From Desulfuromonas versatilis (GTDB lineage Bacteria > Desulfobacterota > Desulfuromonadia > Desulfuromonadales > NIT-T3), in assembly GCF_019704135.1 (NCBI RefSeq), contig NZ_AP024355.1, forward strand, positions 2,474,001 through 2,538,000: 64,000 nucleotides of DNA, written 5' to 3'. Every line of letters starts with the position of its first letter. Position 1 is the first letter of the stretch. Of the stretch, positions 17,744 to 25,048 are shown piece after piece. The notes beneath the pieces were generated by a model that worked only from the letters and a program-made list of their open reading frames with translations, had not been told where the DNA came from and made no database searches. The position numbers and the translations under genes were made by a program.

Positions 17744-18244
17744 TCAGAGGTCTTCGAGGGGGTCGCCAAGCCCGGCAACCTCGATCAGCGCACGCCACTG
17801 CTCCAGGGTCACCGGTTGCACCGAAAGCCGGTTGCCCTTGCGCAGCACCTCCATGGCCGAGAGCGTCGGATGACGGGCGAGGTCACCGCGGGTCAGGGGG
17901 ACGGGAAGCTTGGCCAGGAACTGGACATCTACCATGAACCAGATGGGTGCCGCTTCGGTGGCCCGCGGATCGAAATGCTCCGAACGGGGATCCAGGGCCG
18001 TGTGATCGGGGTAGCCGGAACGAACGACCCTGGCCAGGCCGACCACCGCCGGGTCCTTGATGTTGCTGTGATAGAACAGCACCCCGTCGCCGCAGCGCAC
18101 TTCGTCGCGCAGCAGGTTGCGGGCCTGGTAGTTGCGAACGCCGTCCCAGGGTTCGGTCCCCTTGGGGCGTTTTTTCAGATCGTCGATGGAGAAACAGTGG
18201 GGTTCGGACTTCATCAGCCAGTAGCGGCGCTTGGAATTTTTCAT
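17744..18244 (-). CDS. EVE-domain protein
   Basis: 166 residues, starting at MKNSKRRYWLMKSEP, which is the canonical EVE opening. The motifs WDGVRNYQARNLLRDEV and GDGVLFYHSN are typical. EVE domains share the PUA-like/YTH fold and are predicted to bind modified bases in RNA or DNA. Here it is stand-alone. A frame upstream of the ATG is open to 18331 but has no family similarity. No good Shine-Dalgarno is seen at the chosen start (GGGAG lies about 17 bases away). Confidence 0.9.
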   Translation of the reverse strand: MKNSKRRYWLMKSEPHCFSIDDLKKRPKGTEPWDGVRNYQARNLLRDEVRCGDGVLFYHSNIKDPAVVGLARVVRSGYPDHTALDPRSEHFDPRATEAAPIWFMVDVQFLAKLPVPLTRGDLARHPTLSAMEVLRKGNRLSVQPVTLEQWRALIEVAGLGDPLEDL

Positions 18245-18278
18245 CGGTTCGCGAAAAAAATCTCCCTTTTTTGAAAAA

Positions 18279-18320
18279 TTGACCTCCGTCAAGGTCGGAA
18301 AGCGGCGAGACGCGTAATGT
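18279..18320 (+). promoter_or_regulatory. CRP/FNR-type (HcpR-like) operator and class II promoter of hcp
   Basis: Perfect dyad TTGAC-CTCC-GTCAA at 18279-18292, centre 18285.5. A -10-like TAATGT lies at 18315-18320, which puts the predicted start near 18327 and the dyad at about -41.5, class II activator spacing. No consensus -35 is needed or seen. The dyad type is that described for HcpR regulators of hcp in Deltaproteobacteria. Confidence 0.7.
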
Positions 18321-18424
18321 GGCATCACCATCAGGCGACAACGGGTAAATTATACAACAATTATCGGCCTTCGCCCGGAGCCACAGGCAACATTCGGGCG
18401 ACAATCAATGAAAAGGAGCAAGCA

Positions 18425-20113
18425 ATGGGCATTCTGGATTTCCTGGGTCTCGGTAAGAACAAACCCACCACCAACAACACCAGCGCAGCAAAGGAGATGA
18501 ACATGTTCTGTTACCAGTGTGAGCAGGCAGCCAACGGCGGCTGCACCAAGATTGGCGTCTGTGGCAAGCAGCCGGACGTCGCCGCCCTGCAGGACCTGCT
18601 GGTCTACGGCCTCAAAGGGATTGCCTTCTGGGCCAACGAGGCCCGCAAGAATGGCAAGAAGGATACCGAAATCGACCGCTTCATGATCGAAGGGCTCTTC
18701 ACCACCGTCACCAACGTCGACTTCGACGCCGAAGCCATCGCCAAGATCCTGCGCAAGGCCGGCACCATCCTGAATAAGGCCAAGACCCTGGCCGGCCCCG
18801 TCAGCGGCGCCGTTCCCGCCGCCGCCCAGTGGCAGCCCGCCGCCGACACCGCCGGCCTGGTGGCCCAGGGCGAAGCCCACGGCGTCAAGAGCGACCCCAT
18901 CGATGCCGACGTCAAATCGGTGCAGGAGATCCTGATCTACGGCATGAAGGGCTACGCCGCCTACGCCGACCACTGCCTGATTCTCGGCCGGGAAAGCGAC
19001 GAGATCTACGCCTTCACCCACAAGGCCCTGGCCGCCACCCTCGACAAGAGCCTCGGGCTGATGGATTTCGTCAACCTCGCCATGGAGTGCGGCCGCATCA
19101 ACCTGGTCACCATGGAACTGCTCAACAAGGCCCACACCGACGCCTACGGCCACCCGGTCCCGACCCCCGTCCAGCTCGGCACCAAGGCCGGCAAGGCGAT
19201 CCTGGTCACCGGCCACGACCTGAAGATGCTTGAAGAGCTGCTCAAGCAGACCGAGGGCAAGGGGATCAACATCTACACCCACGGCGAGATGCTGCCGGCC
19301 CATGGCTACCCCGGCCTCAAGAAGTACCCGCACCTGGTCGGCAACTTCGGCGGCGCCTGGCAGGATCAGGCCAAGGAGTTCGTCAACTTCCCCGGCGCGA
19401 TCATTTTCAACACCAACTGCATCCAGCGCCCGGCGGACAGCTACAAGGACCGCCTCTTCACCTGGGGCCTGGTGCAGTGGCCTGACGTCAAGCACGTGGA
19501 CGGCTGGGACTTCTCCGCGGTCATCAACAAGGCCCTCGAATGCCCCGGTTTCCCCGAGGCCCCCGGCAAGGAAATCCTCACCGGCTTCGGTCACAACGCC
19601 GTGCTCGGCGTCGCCGACAAGGTCATCGGGGCGGTCAAGGGCGGCCAGATCCGGCACTTCTTCCTGGTGGGCGGCTGTGACGGCGCCAAGAGCGGCCGCA
19701 ACTACTACACCGAGTTCGCCGAGAAGGCGCCCAAGGACACCGTCATCCTGACCCTGGCCTGCGGCAAGTACCGCTTCAACAAGCTCGACCTGGGCGACAT
19801 CGGCGGCATCCCCCGTCTGCTCGACGTCGGCCAGTGCAACGACGCCTACAGCGCCATCCAGATCGCGGTGGCCCTGGCCAACGCCTTCGAGTGCGACGTC
19901 AACGAGCTGCCCCTGTCGCTGGTCCTCTCCTGGTACGAGCAGAAGGCGGTGGCGATCCTTCTGACCCTGCTCCACCTGGGAATCAAGAATATCAAGATCG
20001 GCCCGAGCCTGCCGGCCTTCATCACCCCGAATGTTCTCAACTTCCTGGTCGAGAACTTCAACATCGGGCCCATCACCACCGCCGAGCAGGATCTCAAGCA
20101 GATCCTCGGCTAA
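18425..20113 (+). CDS. hcp: Hybrid cluster protein (hydroxylamine / NO reductase)
   Basis: 562 residues from ATG 18425, or 536 from ATG 18503. The Hcp core begins at MFCYQCEQ with the four-Cys N-terminal cluster motif (C-x2-C-x7-C-x5-C). Further on are the hybrid-cluster ligand regions, seen as GHDLKMLEELL, NTNCIQRP, GGCDGA and LACGKYRFN. Hcp reduces hydroxylamine in vitro and is considered an NO reductase in nitrosative stress defence. Both possible starts carry AAGGAG exactly six bases upstream. The extra 26 residues (Gly/Leu-rich, then Thr/Asn/Ala) are unusual for the family. A monocistron with an activator-type operator upstream and a strong hairpin downstream. Confidence 0.96.
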   Translation: MGILDFLGLGKNKPTTNNTSAAKEMNMFCYQCEQAANGGCTKIGVCGKQPDVAALQDLLVYGLKGIAFWANEARKNGKKDTEIDRFMIEGLFTTVTNVDFDAEAIAKILRKAGTILNKAKTLAGPVSGAVPAAAQWQPAADTAGLVAQGEAHGVKSDPIDADVKSVQEILIYGMKGYAAYADHCLILGRESDEIYAFTHKALAATLDKSLGLMDFVNLAMECGRINLVTMELLNKAHTDAYGHPVPTPVQLGTKAGKAILVTGHDLKMLEELLKQTEGKGINIYTHGEMLPAHGYPGLKKYPHLVGNFGGAWQDQAKEFVNFPGAIIFNTNCIQRPADSYKDRLFTWGLVQWPDVKHVDGWDFSAVINKALECPGFPEAPGKEILTGFGHNAVLGVADKVIGAVKGGQIRHFFLVGGCDGAKSGRNYYTEFAEKAPKDTVILTLACGKYRFNKLDLGDIGGIPRLLDVGQCNDAYSAIQIAVALANAFECDVNELPLSLVLSWYEQKAVAILLTLLHLGIKNIKIGPSLPAFITPNVLNFLVENFNIGPITTAEQDLKQILG

Positions 20114-20132
20114 GCAAATCAGAGTCCGATCA

Positions 20133-20175
20133 GCAACGACAAAGGCGGGGCATTTTGCCCCGCCTTTGTCGTTGC
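20133..20175. terminator. Bidirectional terminator after hcp, same arms as 11747-11796
   Basis: Perfect 20-bp inverted repeat (20133-20152 / 20156-20175) with a 3-base loop. The outer arm GCAACGACAAAGGC is identical to the hairpin after the tatD-radical SAM gene. It again lies between convergent genes (hcp and the 53-residue membrane protein gene). Confidence 0.85.
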
Positions 20176-20196
20176 GTTGCACCCATCCTGGCCCGC

Positions 20197-20358
20197 CTAA
20201 TCAAGATAGTTGCGAACATATTGCCGGCCCAGGTAAAGCCCCGCCGACGCCCCGAGCACGCTCAGAAGGTATCCCACCATCAGTCCTAACCTCGAGCCCA
20301 GAGCCCATCCGAGCCAGCCTCCCAGGGATATCGCCAGCGTGACAAGAAATGTCTTCAT
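20197..20358 (-). CDS. Small glycine-zipper membrane protein, 53 residues
   Basis: ATG start with GGGAGGG four bases upstream, ending in TAG. The product begins MKTFLVTLAISLGGWLGWAL and has two hydrophobic stretches rich in small residues (GGWLGWALGSRLG and SVLGASAGLYLG), then a charged tail (RQYVRNYLD). This looks like a two-helix glycine-zipper inner-membrane protein. I recognise similar small proteins in Geobacter relatives but no function. It is convergent with hcp and divergent from the FmdB-like gene. Confidence 0.72.
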   Translation of the reverse strand: MKTFLVTLAISLGGWLGWALGSRLGLMVGYLLSVLGASAGLYLGRQYVRNYLD

Positions 20359-20399
20359 CTTTCCCTCCCCCATATCCCTTCCCCGGGCTGAATCTTCCC

Positions 20400-20427
20400 T
20401 TGCCTATATCTTTTTTTCATATATAAG
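20400..20427 (+). promoter_or_regulatory. Candidate promoter of the FmdB-like gene
   Basis: TTGCCT (20400-20405), 16 bases, TATAAG (20422-20427), in a markedly A+T-rich patch; AAGGAGG (20441-20447) and the ATG follow. Confidence 0.5.
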
Positions 20428-20453
20428 AAATTTACACTGCAAGGAGGTTCAGC

Positions 20454-20651
20454 ATGCCGATTTTCGAATTTTTTTGCGAAGAATGCCGCCACCGCTTCGA
20501 ACGCATCACCCGTTCGGGGCAGAAACAGGCCGATTGCCCCCAGTGCGGGAAACCGGCAGCGAAACAGGTTTCGGTTCCCTCGATCGGTTCCTCCTCCCCG
20601 GGCATCCCCTCCTCCCCACCCCCGGGATGCGGGAGTGGAGGCTTCACTTGA
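20454..20651 (+). CDS. FmdB-family zinc-ribbon protein
   Basis: 65 residues. The N-terminal zinc ribbon of the FmdB/CxxC_CxxC_SSSS type has MPIFEFFCEEC, then CPQC about 20 residues later, with a Ser/Pro/Gly-rich tail. Small regulatory or metal-binding proteins of this family are widespread and of unknown role. Strong AAGGAGG seven bases upstream. After it, 20652-20842 (191 bases) holds no gene that I can support, only a short GCCGGC hairpin. Confidence 0.88.
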   Translation: MPIFEFFCEECRHRFERITRSGQKQADCPQCGKPAAKQVSVPSIGSSSPGIPSSPPPGCGSGGFT

Positions 20652-20842
20652 GGCTGAGCGAATGCCGGCAGTTCGCCGGCAAAAACCTCTTACGGCAACT
20701 GACGTTACCGCCAAAAAGCTCATGCACTTTGGGAGGCATGTTTCCTGCCCCGAAAGGCCAGGACCTTTCCCCCCGACCAGGCCGTCAAGCCGCCCCCCCC
20801 CCTGCCCCGGTGGGCAACGGCAAACTTTGCCGATAAGGGTGA

Positions 20843-22264
20843 TTATTCGGTGAGGAATCCGTTGGCCCACTTAACCAGGCGTTCCGCCCCAGCCGGGCTG
20901 GTCGATTCGCAGTAGACCCGGACCAGAGGCTCGGTTACGGACCTGCGGAACAACACCCAGGAGCCGTCCTCGAGAAGAAACTTGACGCCGTCGATGGCGA
21001 CGGTGCCGACCACCCTCCTCCCCTCGACCTGGGTCGGGGGGGTGGCCAACTTGGCGGCGTAACCCGACTCGACCTCGGCACAGAGCCGGATGTTGTCCCG
21101 GCGGTGGTAGACCTCCCCCACCCGGCGGCCCAGATCGACCAACTGCTCCTTCAGGGTTCTGCCCTGCACAGCCACCATCTCCGCCACCAACAGGCAGGCC
21201 AGAATGCCGTCCTTGTCCGGGACATGACCTCGAATGGTCAGCCCGGCACTCTCCTCGCCGCCGAGCAGGACCTGTTTTGCGCTGACATAGGGTCCGATGT
21301 GCTTGAAGCCCACCGGGGTTTCGTACACCCTGCGCCCGTGGTGCCTGGCCACCGCATCGACGAAATGGGAAGTCGCCACCGAGCGGACCACGTCCCCGGC
21401 CTGCCCCTTGACCCGAATCAGGTAATCGAGCAGCAGCGGCAGGATGTCATTGGGTTCGATAAAGGTGCCGTCGGCATCGATGATGCCATAGCGGTCGGCG
21501 TCGCCATCGGTGGCCAGGCCCAGAGCCATTTCGGGACTGGACTTGACCAGTTCGATGAAGTCGCCGAGGCGCGAGGCGCAGGGTTCGGGCGCCGCGCCGC
21601 CGAAATAGGGATCGGGGTGATTGTTGACGCTCACCACCTTGACCCCGGCATCGGCAAGAACGGCGTCGAGATAGTCGCGCCCGGCGCCATGGAGAGCATT
21701 GACGGCGACGGTCATGCCGGAGGCGGCAATGGCCTGAAAGTCGACCAGTTTGCCCAGGCCCTCCAGGTAATGGGGGCGAGGGTCGATGTCCTCGACCAGG
21801 CCGGCAGCATACGCCTGGTCCATGGGCATCTCCTTGAAACAGACCTCGCCCAGCATGGCGTTGGCCCGACCTTCGAGGTCGTGGGTGATTTCCGGCAGGG
21901 CCGGGCCGCCCGAAGCCAGGGAGAATTTCAGCCCGTTGTAATCGTAGGGATTGTGGCTGGCGGTGAAATTGATGCCGCCGCAGGCTTTTCGGCGCAGAAT
22001 TTCATGGGCGATTACCGGACTCGGCGTATCCCGGTTGCAGAGATAGGACTTGATCCCCGCTGCGGCCAGCACCCTGACGGTTTCCCTGGCGAAGTAGCGC
22101 CCCATGAACCGGGTATCGTAGCCGACCACCACCCCCCGTTCATGCTCCCCGCTTTCGCGCAGATAATCGGCGATGGCCTGGGAGACGACGCGAACGTTTT
22201 CCAGAGTGAAGTCGTCGCAGAATATTCCCCGCCACCCGGAAGTGCCGAACTTTATCGAATGCAT
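20843..22264 (-). CDS. Phosphoglucomutase / phosphomannomutase family enzyme
   Basis: 473 residues, alpha-D-phosphohexomutase superfamily. The active-site phosphoserine loop TASHNPYDYNG has Ser near residue 103, the metal loop is DGDADR (LATDGDADRYG) near 250, and the sugar-binding GGEESAG loop and C-terminal phosphate-binding FRRSVTEPLVR are present. N-terminus IKFGTSGWRGI. It interconverts hexose 1- and 6-phosphates, feeding glycogen or surface polysaccharide. Which sugar it prefers cannot be read from sequence. ATG with AGGAGAGG upstream. It follows the YkgJ-like gene by 42 bases. Confidence 0.93.
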   Translation of the reverse strand: MHSIKFGTSGWRGIFCDDFTLENVRVVSQAIADYLRESGEHERGVVVGYDTRFMGRYFARETVRVLAAAGIKSYLCNRDTPSPVIAHEILRRKACGGINFTASHNPYDYNGLKFSLASGGPALPEITHDLEGRANAMLGEVCFKEMPMDQAYAAGLVEDIDPRPHYLEGLGKLVDFQAIAASGMTVAVNALHGAGRDYLDAVLADAGVKVVSVNNHPDPYFGGAAPEPCASRLGDFIELVKSSPEMALGLATDGDADRYGIIDADGTFIEPNDILPLLLDYLIRVKGQAGDVVRSVATSHFVDAVARHHGRRVYETPVGFKHIGPYVSAKQVLLGGEESAGLTIRGHVPDKDGILACLLVAEMVAVQGRTLKEQLVDLGRRVGEVYHRRDNIRLCAEVESGYAAKLATPPTQVEGRRVVGTVAIDGVKFLLEDGSWVLFRRSVTEPLVRVYCESTSPAGAERLVKWANGFLTE

Positions 22265-22306
22265 AGCAACCTCTCCTGCGAAGTGTAAACCAAGGGGCCG
22301 GGGGTA

Positions 22307-22621
22307 TTATCCCCGGCGGGTTCGGGAGCGCCGCTGCTTCTCGTCCCAGGCGCCTGGCGCCGGGTAATCAATGATTCCCTCGACGTAGGGACAATCCTCA
22401 GGCAGGATCCCCCTGCGGGCGATCTCCGGAGTGATTTTGACGCAGCCCGGCCGGAGCTTTTCGCGCTGCGGATAGACCGTGCACAAACCGCTACGCCTGT
22501 CGAGCTTCTCACAGGGGACGTCGGTATAGTAGACCTGCCCCTGGTATTCCAATTTTTCGTAGCAGCAACGCCCGCAACGCAGGCATTTGCCTTCCCATTC
22601 CTTATCCTTGTCGATGGACAA
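22307..22621 (-). CDS. YkgJ-family cysteine-cluster protein
   Basis: 104 residues from a TTG start that has GGAGG six bases upstream. Cysteines follow the CxxCxxCC pattern (KCLRCGRCCYEK), then VPCEKLD, GLCTVY, RPGCVK and a last EDCPY, matching the YkgJ/UPF0153 zinc- or iron-binding family. Function unknown. The gene is divergent from the PxxKW gene, so two cysteine-rich proteins share one regulatory gap (22622-22823). Confidence 0.85.
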   Translation of the reverse strand: MSIDKDKEWEGKCLRCGRCCYEKLEYQGQVYYTDVPCEKLDRRSGLCTVYPQREKLRPGCVKITPEIARRGILPEDCPYVEGIIDYPAPGAWDEKQRRSRTRRG

Positions 22622-22744
22622 TTGTTTCCTCCGTCCTGACCCACACATCCGGGTCCAAACTCCAGAGGTTAAAAGTACTCCATGGATGCATCCGGGTCAA
22701 CGGGGCCCTGCAGCCAAAGTGCCCCAAGGCTGAATAATTTATCA

Positions 22745-22773
22745 TTGACTCGAAAAGGCAAAATGGCTATAAA
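22745..22773 (+). promoter_or_regulatory. Strong sigma70-type promoter of the PxxKW gene
   Basis: TTGACT (22745-22750), exactly 17 bases, TATAAA (22768-22773), 50 bases before the ATG; AAGGAGG lies eight bases before the start codon. Confidence 0.75.
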
Positions 22774-22823
22774 TAGTGATTCTGGGCACCAAAGAAAAAC
22801 GCGAACGCAAGGAGGCATCACCC

Positions 22824-23114
22824 ATGCAGTGTCAAACAGTTCTTCCCGGTACCGAGTGTACCTTTTGGTCTAAAAACGGCTGCACCTTCGAAGGAAACTC
22901 CTGCCAGAACGTCGTCGAAGCCTGTCAGGGCTGCGAGCGTATCGTCAACGGCACCATCGGCCCGGTCTGCTCGGTAGCCCCGGCACCCGCCCGCAAGTGG
23001 TTGGGCGGCCTGTGCAACTTCGCCACCCATCAGAAGGTGGAGATCAAGAACATCGAGCAGAAGATCAACCCCCTCAAGGCCTCCAAGAAGGCCGCGGCAG
23101 GCAAGAAGAAGTAA
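22824..23114 (+). CDS. PxxKW-family cysteine-rich protein
   Basis: 96 residues from the ATG with AAGGAGG upstream. Eight cysteines lie in the first 65 residues (CQTVLPGTEC, NGC, NSC, EACQGC, GPVC, GLC), then the eponymous PARKW motif. A basic C-terminal tail ends AAAGKKK. This small family is known mainly from Desulfuromonadia and sulfate reducers and has no assigned function; metal or Fe-S binding is likely. The near-consensus promoter, strong ribosome site and very strong terminator suggest a short, abundant single-gene transcript. Confidence 0.88.
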   Translation: MQCQTVLPGTECTFWSKNGCTFEGNSCQNVVEACQGCERIVNGTIGPVCSVAPAPARKWLGGLCNFATHQKVEIKNIEQKINPLKASKKAAAGKKK

Positions 23115-23144
23115 ACCGGGAAACCGAATCCGGCTTTATCCTGG

Positions 23145-23181
23145 CAGGGCAGGCGAAAATCGCCTGCCCTGTTTTTTTTTT
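23145..23181 (+). terminator. Strong intrinsic terminator of the PxxKW gene
   Basis: Perfect 11-bp stem CAGGGCAGGCG (23145-23155 / 23161-23171), loop AAAAT, then ten T. The T-run touches the stop codon of lrgB on the other strand. Confidence 0.95.
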
Positions 23182-23875
23182 AGCGGAAAAAAACAAACAT
23201 CAGCGGCAGGAGAAACGCCGTGGCCAGCCCGTTGAGGCCGATGGCCAAACCGGCGATGGCCCCCCCAAGGCGATCGATCTCGAGCATCCTCGCAGTGCCG
23301 ATGCCGTGCGAGGCGGTACCGACCGCCAACCCCATGGCGGCAAGGTCGCGAATCCCGATAAGGCGGCAGAACTCGGGACCGCAAATGGCCCCCAGGCACC
23401 CCGTCAGCACCACCAGCGCAGCGGTGAGCGGCGCGACCCCGCCGATCTTTTCTATGATACTGATCGCGATTGGGGTGGTTACGGATTTGGGGGCCAGGGA
23501 CAGCACCACCTCACGACTTCCCCCCAGCAGCCAGGCCAGCCCCGACGCCGAAACGACCGAGGAGACAGACCCAGCCAGGATCCCGGCCAGGATCGGCCCC
23601 TTGCGCGCCAAAATCTCCTGGCGCCGGGTATAGAGGGGGACGCCGAGGGCCACCACCGAGGGCCCGAGCAGAAACAACACGTACTGCCCTCCCTCCGCGT
23701 AAACCTCGTAGGGAATGTCCAGAATCAGCAGGAAAACTATGATGGAGACAATCGAGACCGCGACCGGGTTGAAGAAAATACTTCCGGTCCGCAGGTAGAG
23801 TTTCTGTCCAAGGGCGTATGCCAGAAGGGTCAGGCCGACGCCAAACAGCGGGGAATGAAGCAGTTCATTCAGCAT
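23180..23875 (-). CDS. lrgB: LrgB/CidB-family membrane protein
   Basis: 231 residues from the ATG that overlaps the end of the CidA/LrgA gene by 11 bases. Strongly hydrophobic, with several membrane helices. LrgB-type motifs are seen in FLLGPSVVALGVPLY, PKSVTTPIAISI and GTASHGIGTARML. LrgAB/CidAB systems act as paired membrane proteins. They are tied to murein hydrolase control and cell lysis in staphylococci, and in other bacteria and plants to transport of small organic acids such as pyruvate or glycolate. No lytS/lytR-like regulator is adjacent. Confidence 0.92.
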   Translation of the reverse strand: MLNELLHSPLFGVGLTLLAYALGQKLYLRTGSIFFNPVAVSIVSIIVFLLILDIPYEVYAEGGQYVLFLLGPSVVALGVPLYTRRQEILARKGPILAGILAGSVSSVVSASGLAWLLGGSREVVLSLAPKSVTTPIAISIIEKIGGVAPLTAALVVLTGCLGAICGPEFCRLIGIRDLAAMGLAVGTASHGIGTARMLEIDRLGGAIAGLAIGLNGLATAFLLPLMFVFFR

Positions 23876-24218
23876 CGCCCCCCCTGCCCCGGTCAAGCAG
23901 GAGCGCTACCCAACCGGTGACCGCCATGACCACGAAGGTGCTCACCAGGGTGGCCACCACGATGGGCAGCCATTCGCGTCCGATCAGTTCGAAGTAAACC
24001 ATGACTCCGACCCCGGCAGGGACGAAGAACAGGGCCAGATGGGACAGCAGCAGGTCCGTTGCCTCACGCACCCACTCCACTTTGACGATCCCCGTGGCCA
24101 GGGCCAGCAGCATCAGGCCCATCCCCAGCACGTTCCCGGGGACGGGGATTCCGAAGCCACGGGAGATCATCTCTCCGAGAAACTGCAGGGCGAGCAGAAT
24201 CGCGAATCCACGAACCAT
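23865..24218 (-). CDS. lrgA: CidA/LrgA-family holin-like protein
   Basis: 117 residues with four predicted membrane helices. The family motif is seen in PVPGNVLGMGLMLLAL, and LFFVPAGVGVMVY is typical. ATG preceded by GGAGGG. It overlaps lrgB, giving a coupled two-gene unit. The short charged C-terminus (DRGRGGDAE) is cytoplasmic in the usual model. Confidence 0.92.
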   Translation of the reverse strand: MVRGFAILLALQFLGEMISRGFGIPVPGNVLGMGLMLLALATGIVKVEWVREATDLLLSHLALFFVPAGVGVMVYFELIGREWLPIVVATLVSTFVVMAVTGWVALLLDRGRGGDAE

Positions 24219-24249
24219 CCGGCCCTCCTCGACATATTGTCAGATCAAC

Positions 24250-25038
24250 TCATTCCAGTTCAGCCTTCAGCCCCTCGACCACCGCGGCCACTTCGGCCCT
24301 TATATCCTTGGCGCCTGCGGAGCGCTCCAGAAGCAAAAACTCCTGAAAACTCTGCAGGGCCTCCTCGTTGCGGTCCAGGTCGAGGCAGATGTTGCCGAGA
24401 GTCAGGTAGGCAAAGGCGAACCCCTGGTCAAGGCGCAGAACCTCCCGGCATTCGCGCTCGGCCCCTTCCAGGTCGCCGGTATCGTAATACATCTCGGCAA
24501 GGTTGTAATGAGCCTGGGGATCTTCCGGCTCAAATTCGATTCCCTGGCGATAGTACTCCAGGGCCTTGTCGTTCAGTCCCTGGGCAAAGCAGGCATCACC
24601 CAGGGAATTGAGGGCGAAAATCGAATCGGGTTCGAGCTGCAGGGCCTTGTGGTAACACTCCATGGCCTCTTCGACCCTGTCCTGGTTGAACTGGACAAGA
24701 CCCAGGCTTACCCAGGCTTCGGCCTGTTCGGGATCGAGTTCGAGAATCCTGCGGTAGGCGGCCATGGCCGCCTCGGCCTGCTGCCCCTCGAAATAGGCAT
24801 CGCCGAGAGTGTATAGAATCTCGACATCCTCGGGAGCAAGCTTGCGCGCAGCTTCCAGGGCCTTGAGGGCCGGGCCCACCTGCCCGTCCTCGATCAGCGC
24901 CTCACCGAGCAGGTAATTGAATTCGGCGGAGCCGGGCTCGGCCTGCAGCGCCTTGCGAAACGCCTGGATCGCCTTCCGATAGTCCCCGCCATCCAGGGCT
25001 TCGCGCCCCTCCTTGACAATCTTTTCAAGTTCTTGCAT
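24250..25038 (-). CDS. Tetratricopeptide-repeat protein
   Basis: 262 residues made almost wholly of about seven TPR units of 34 residues (for example ALEYYRQGIEFEPEDPQAHYN and EAMECYHKALQLEPDSIF). There is no signal peptide or membrane helix, so it should be a cytosolic scaffold. ATG preceded by GAGGTG at six bases; a GTG three codons upstream is possible but lacks a ribosome site. It lies 10 bases after the LUD-domain gene on the same strand. The partner is unknown. Confidence 0.85.
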   Translation of the reverse strand: MQELEKIVKEGREALDGGDYRKAIQAFRKALQAEPGSAEFNYLLGEALIEDGQVGPALKALEAARKLAPEDVEILYTLGDAYFEGQQAEAAMAAYRRILELDPEQAEAWVSLGLVQFNQDRVEEAMECYHKALQLEPDSIFALNSLGDACFAQGLNDKALEYYRQGIEFEPEDPQAHYNLAEMYYDTGDLEGAERECREVLRLDQGFAFAYLTLGNICLDLDRNEEALQSFQEFLLLERSAGAKDIRAEVAAVVEGLKAELE

Positions 25039-25048
25039 GAATTTCACC

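Noticed and set aside
18350-20182. A 610-codon open frame on the strand opposite hcp
   Set aside because: It mirrors the codon pattern of hcp, its product is Val/Gly/Asp-rich with no domain, and it crosses the hcp operator and terminator.
20652-20842. A small gene or terminator after the FmdB-like gene
   Set aside because: A GCCGGC hairpin is present but followed by A-rich rather than T-rich sequence, and no frame with a start and ribosome site fits.
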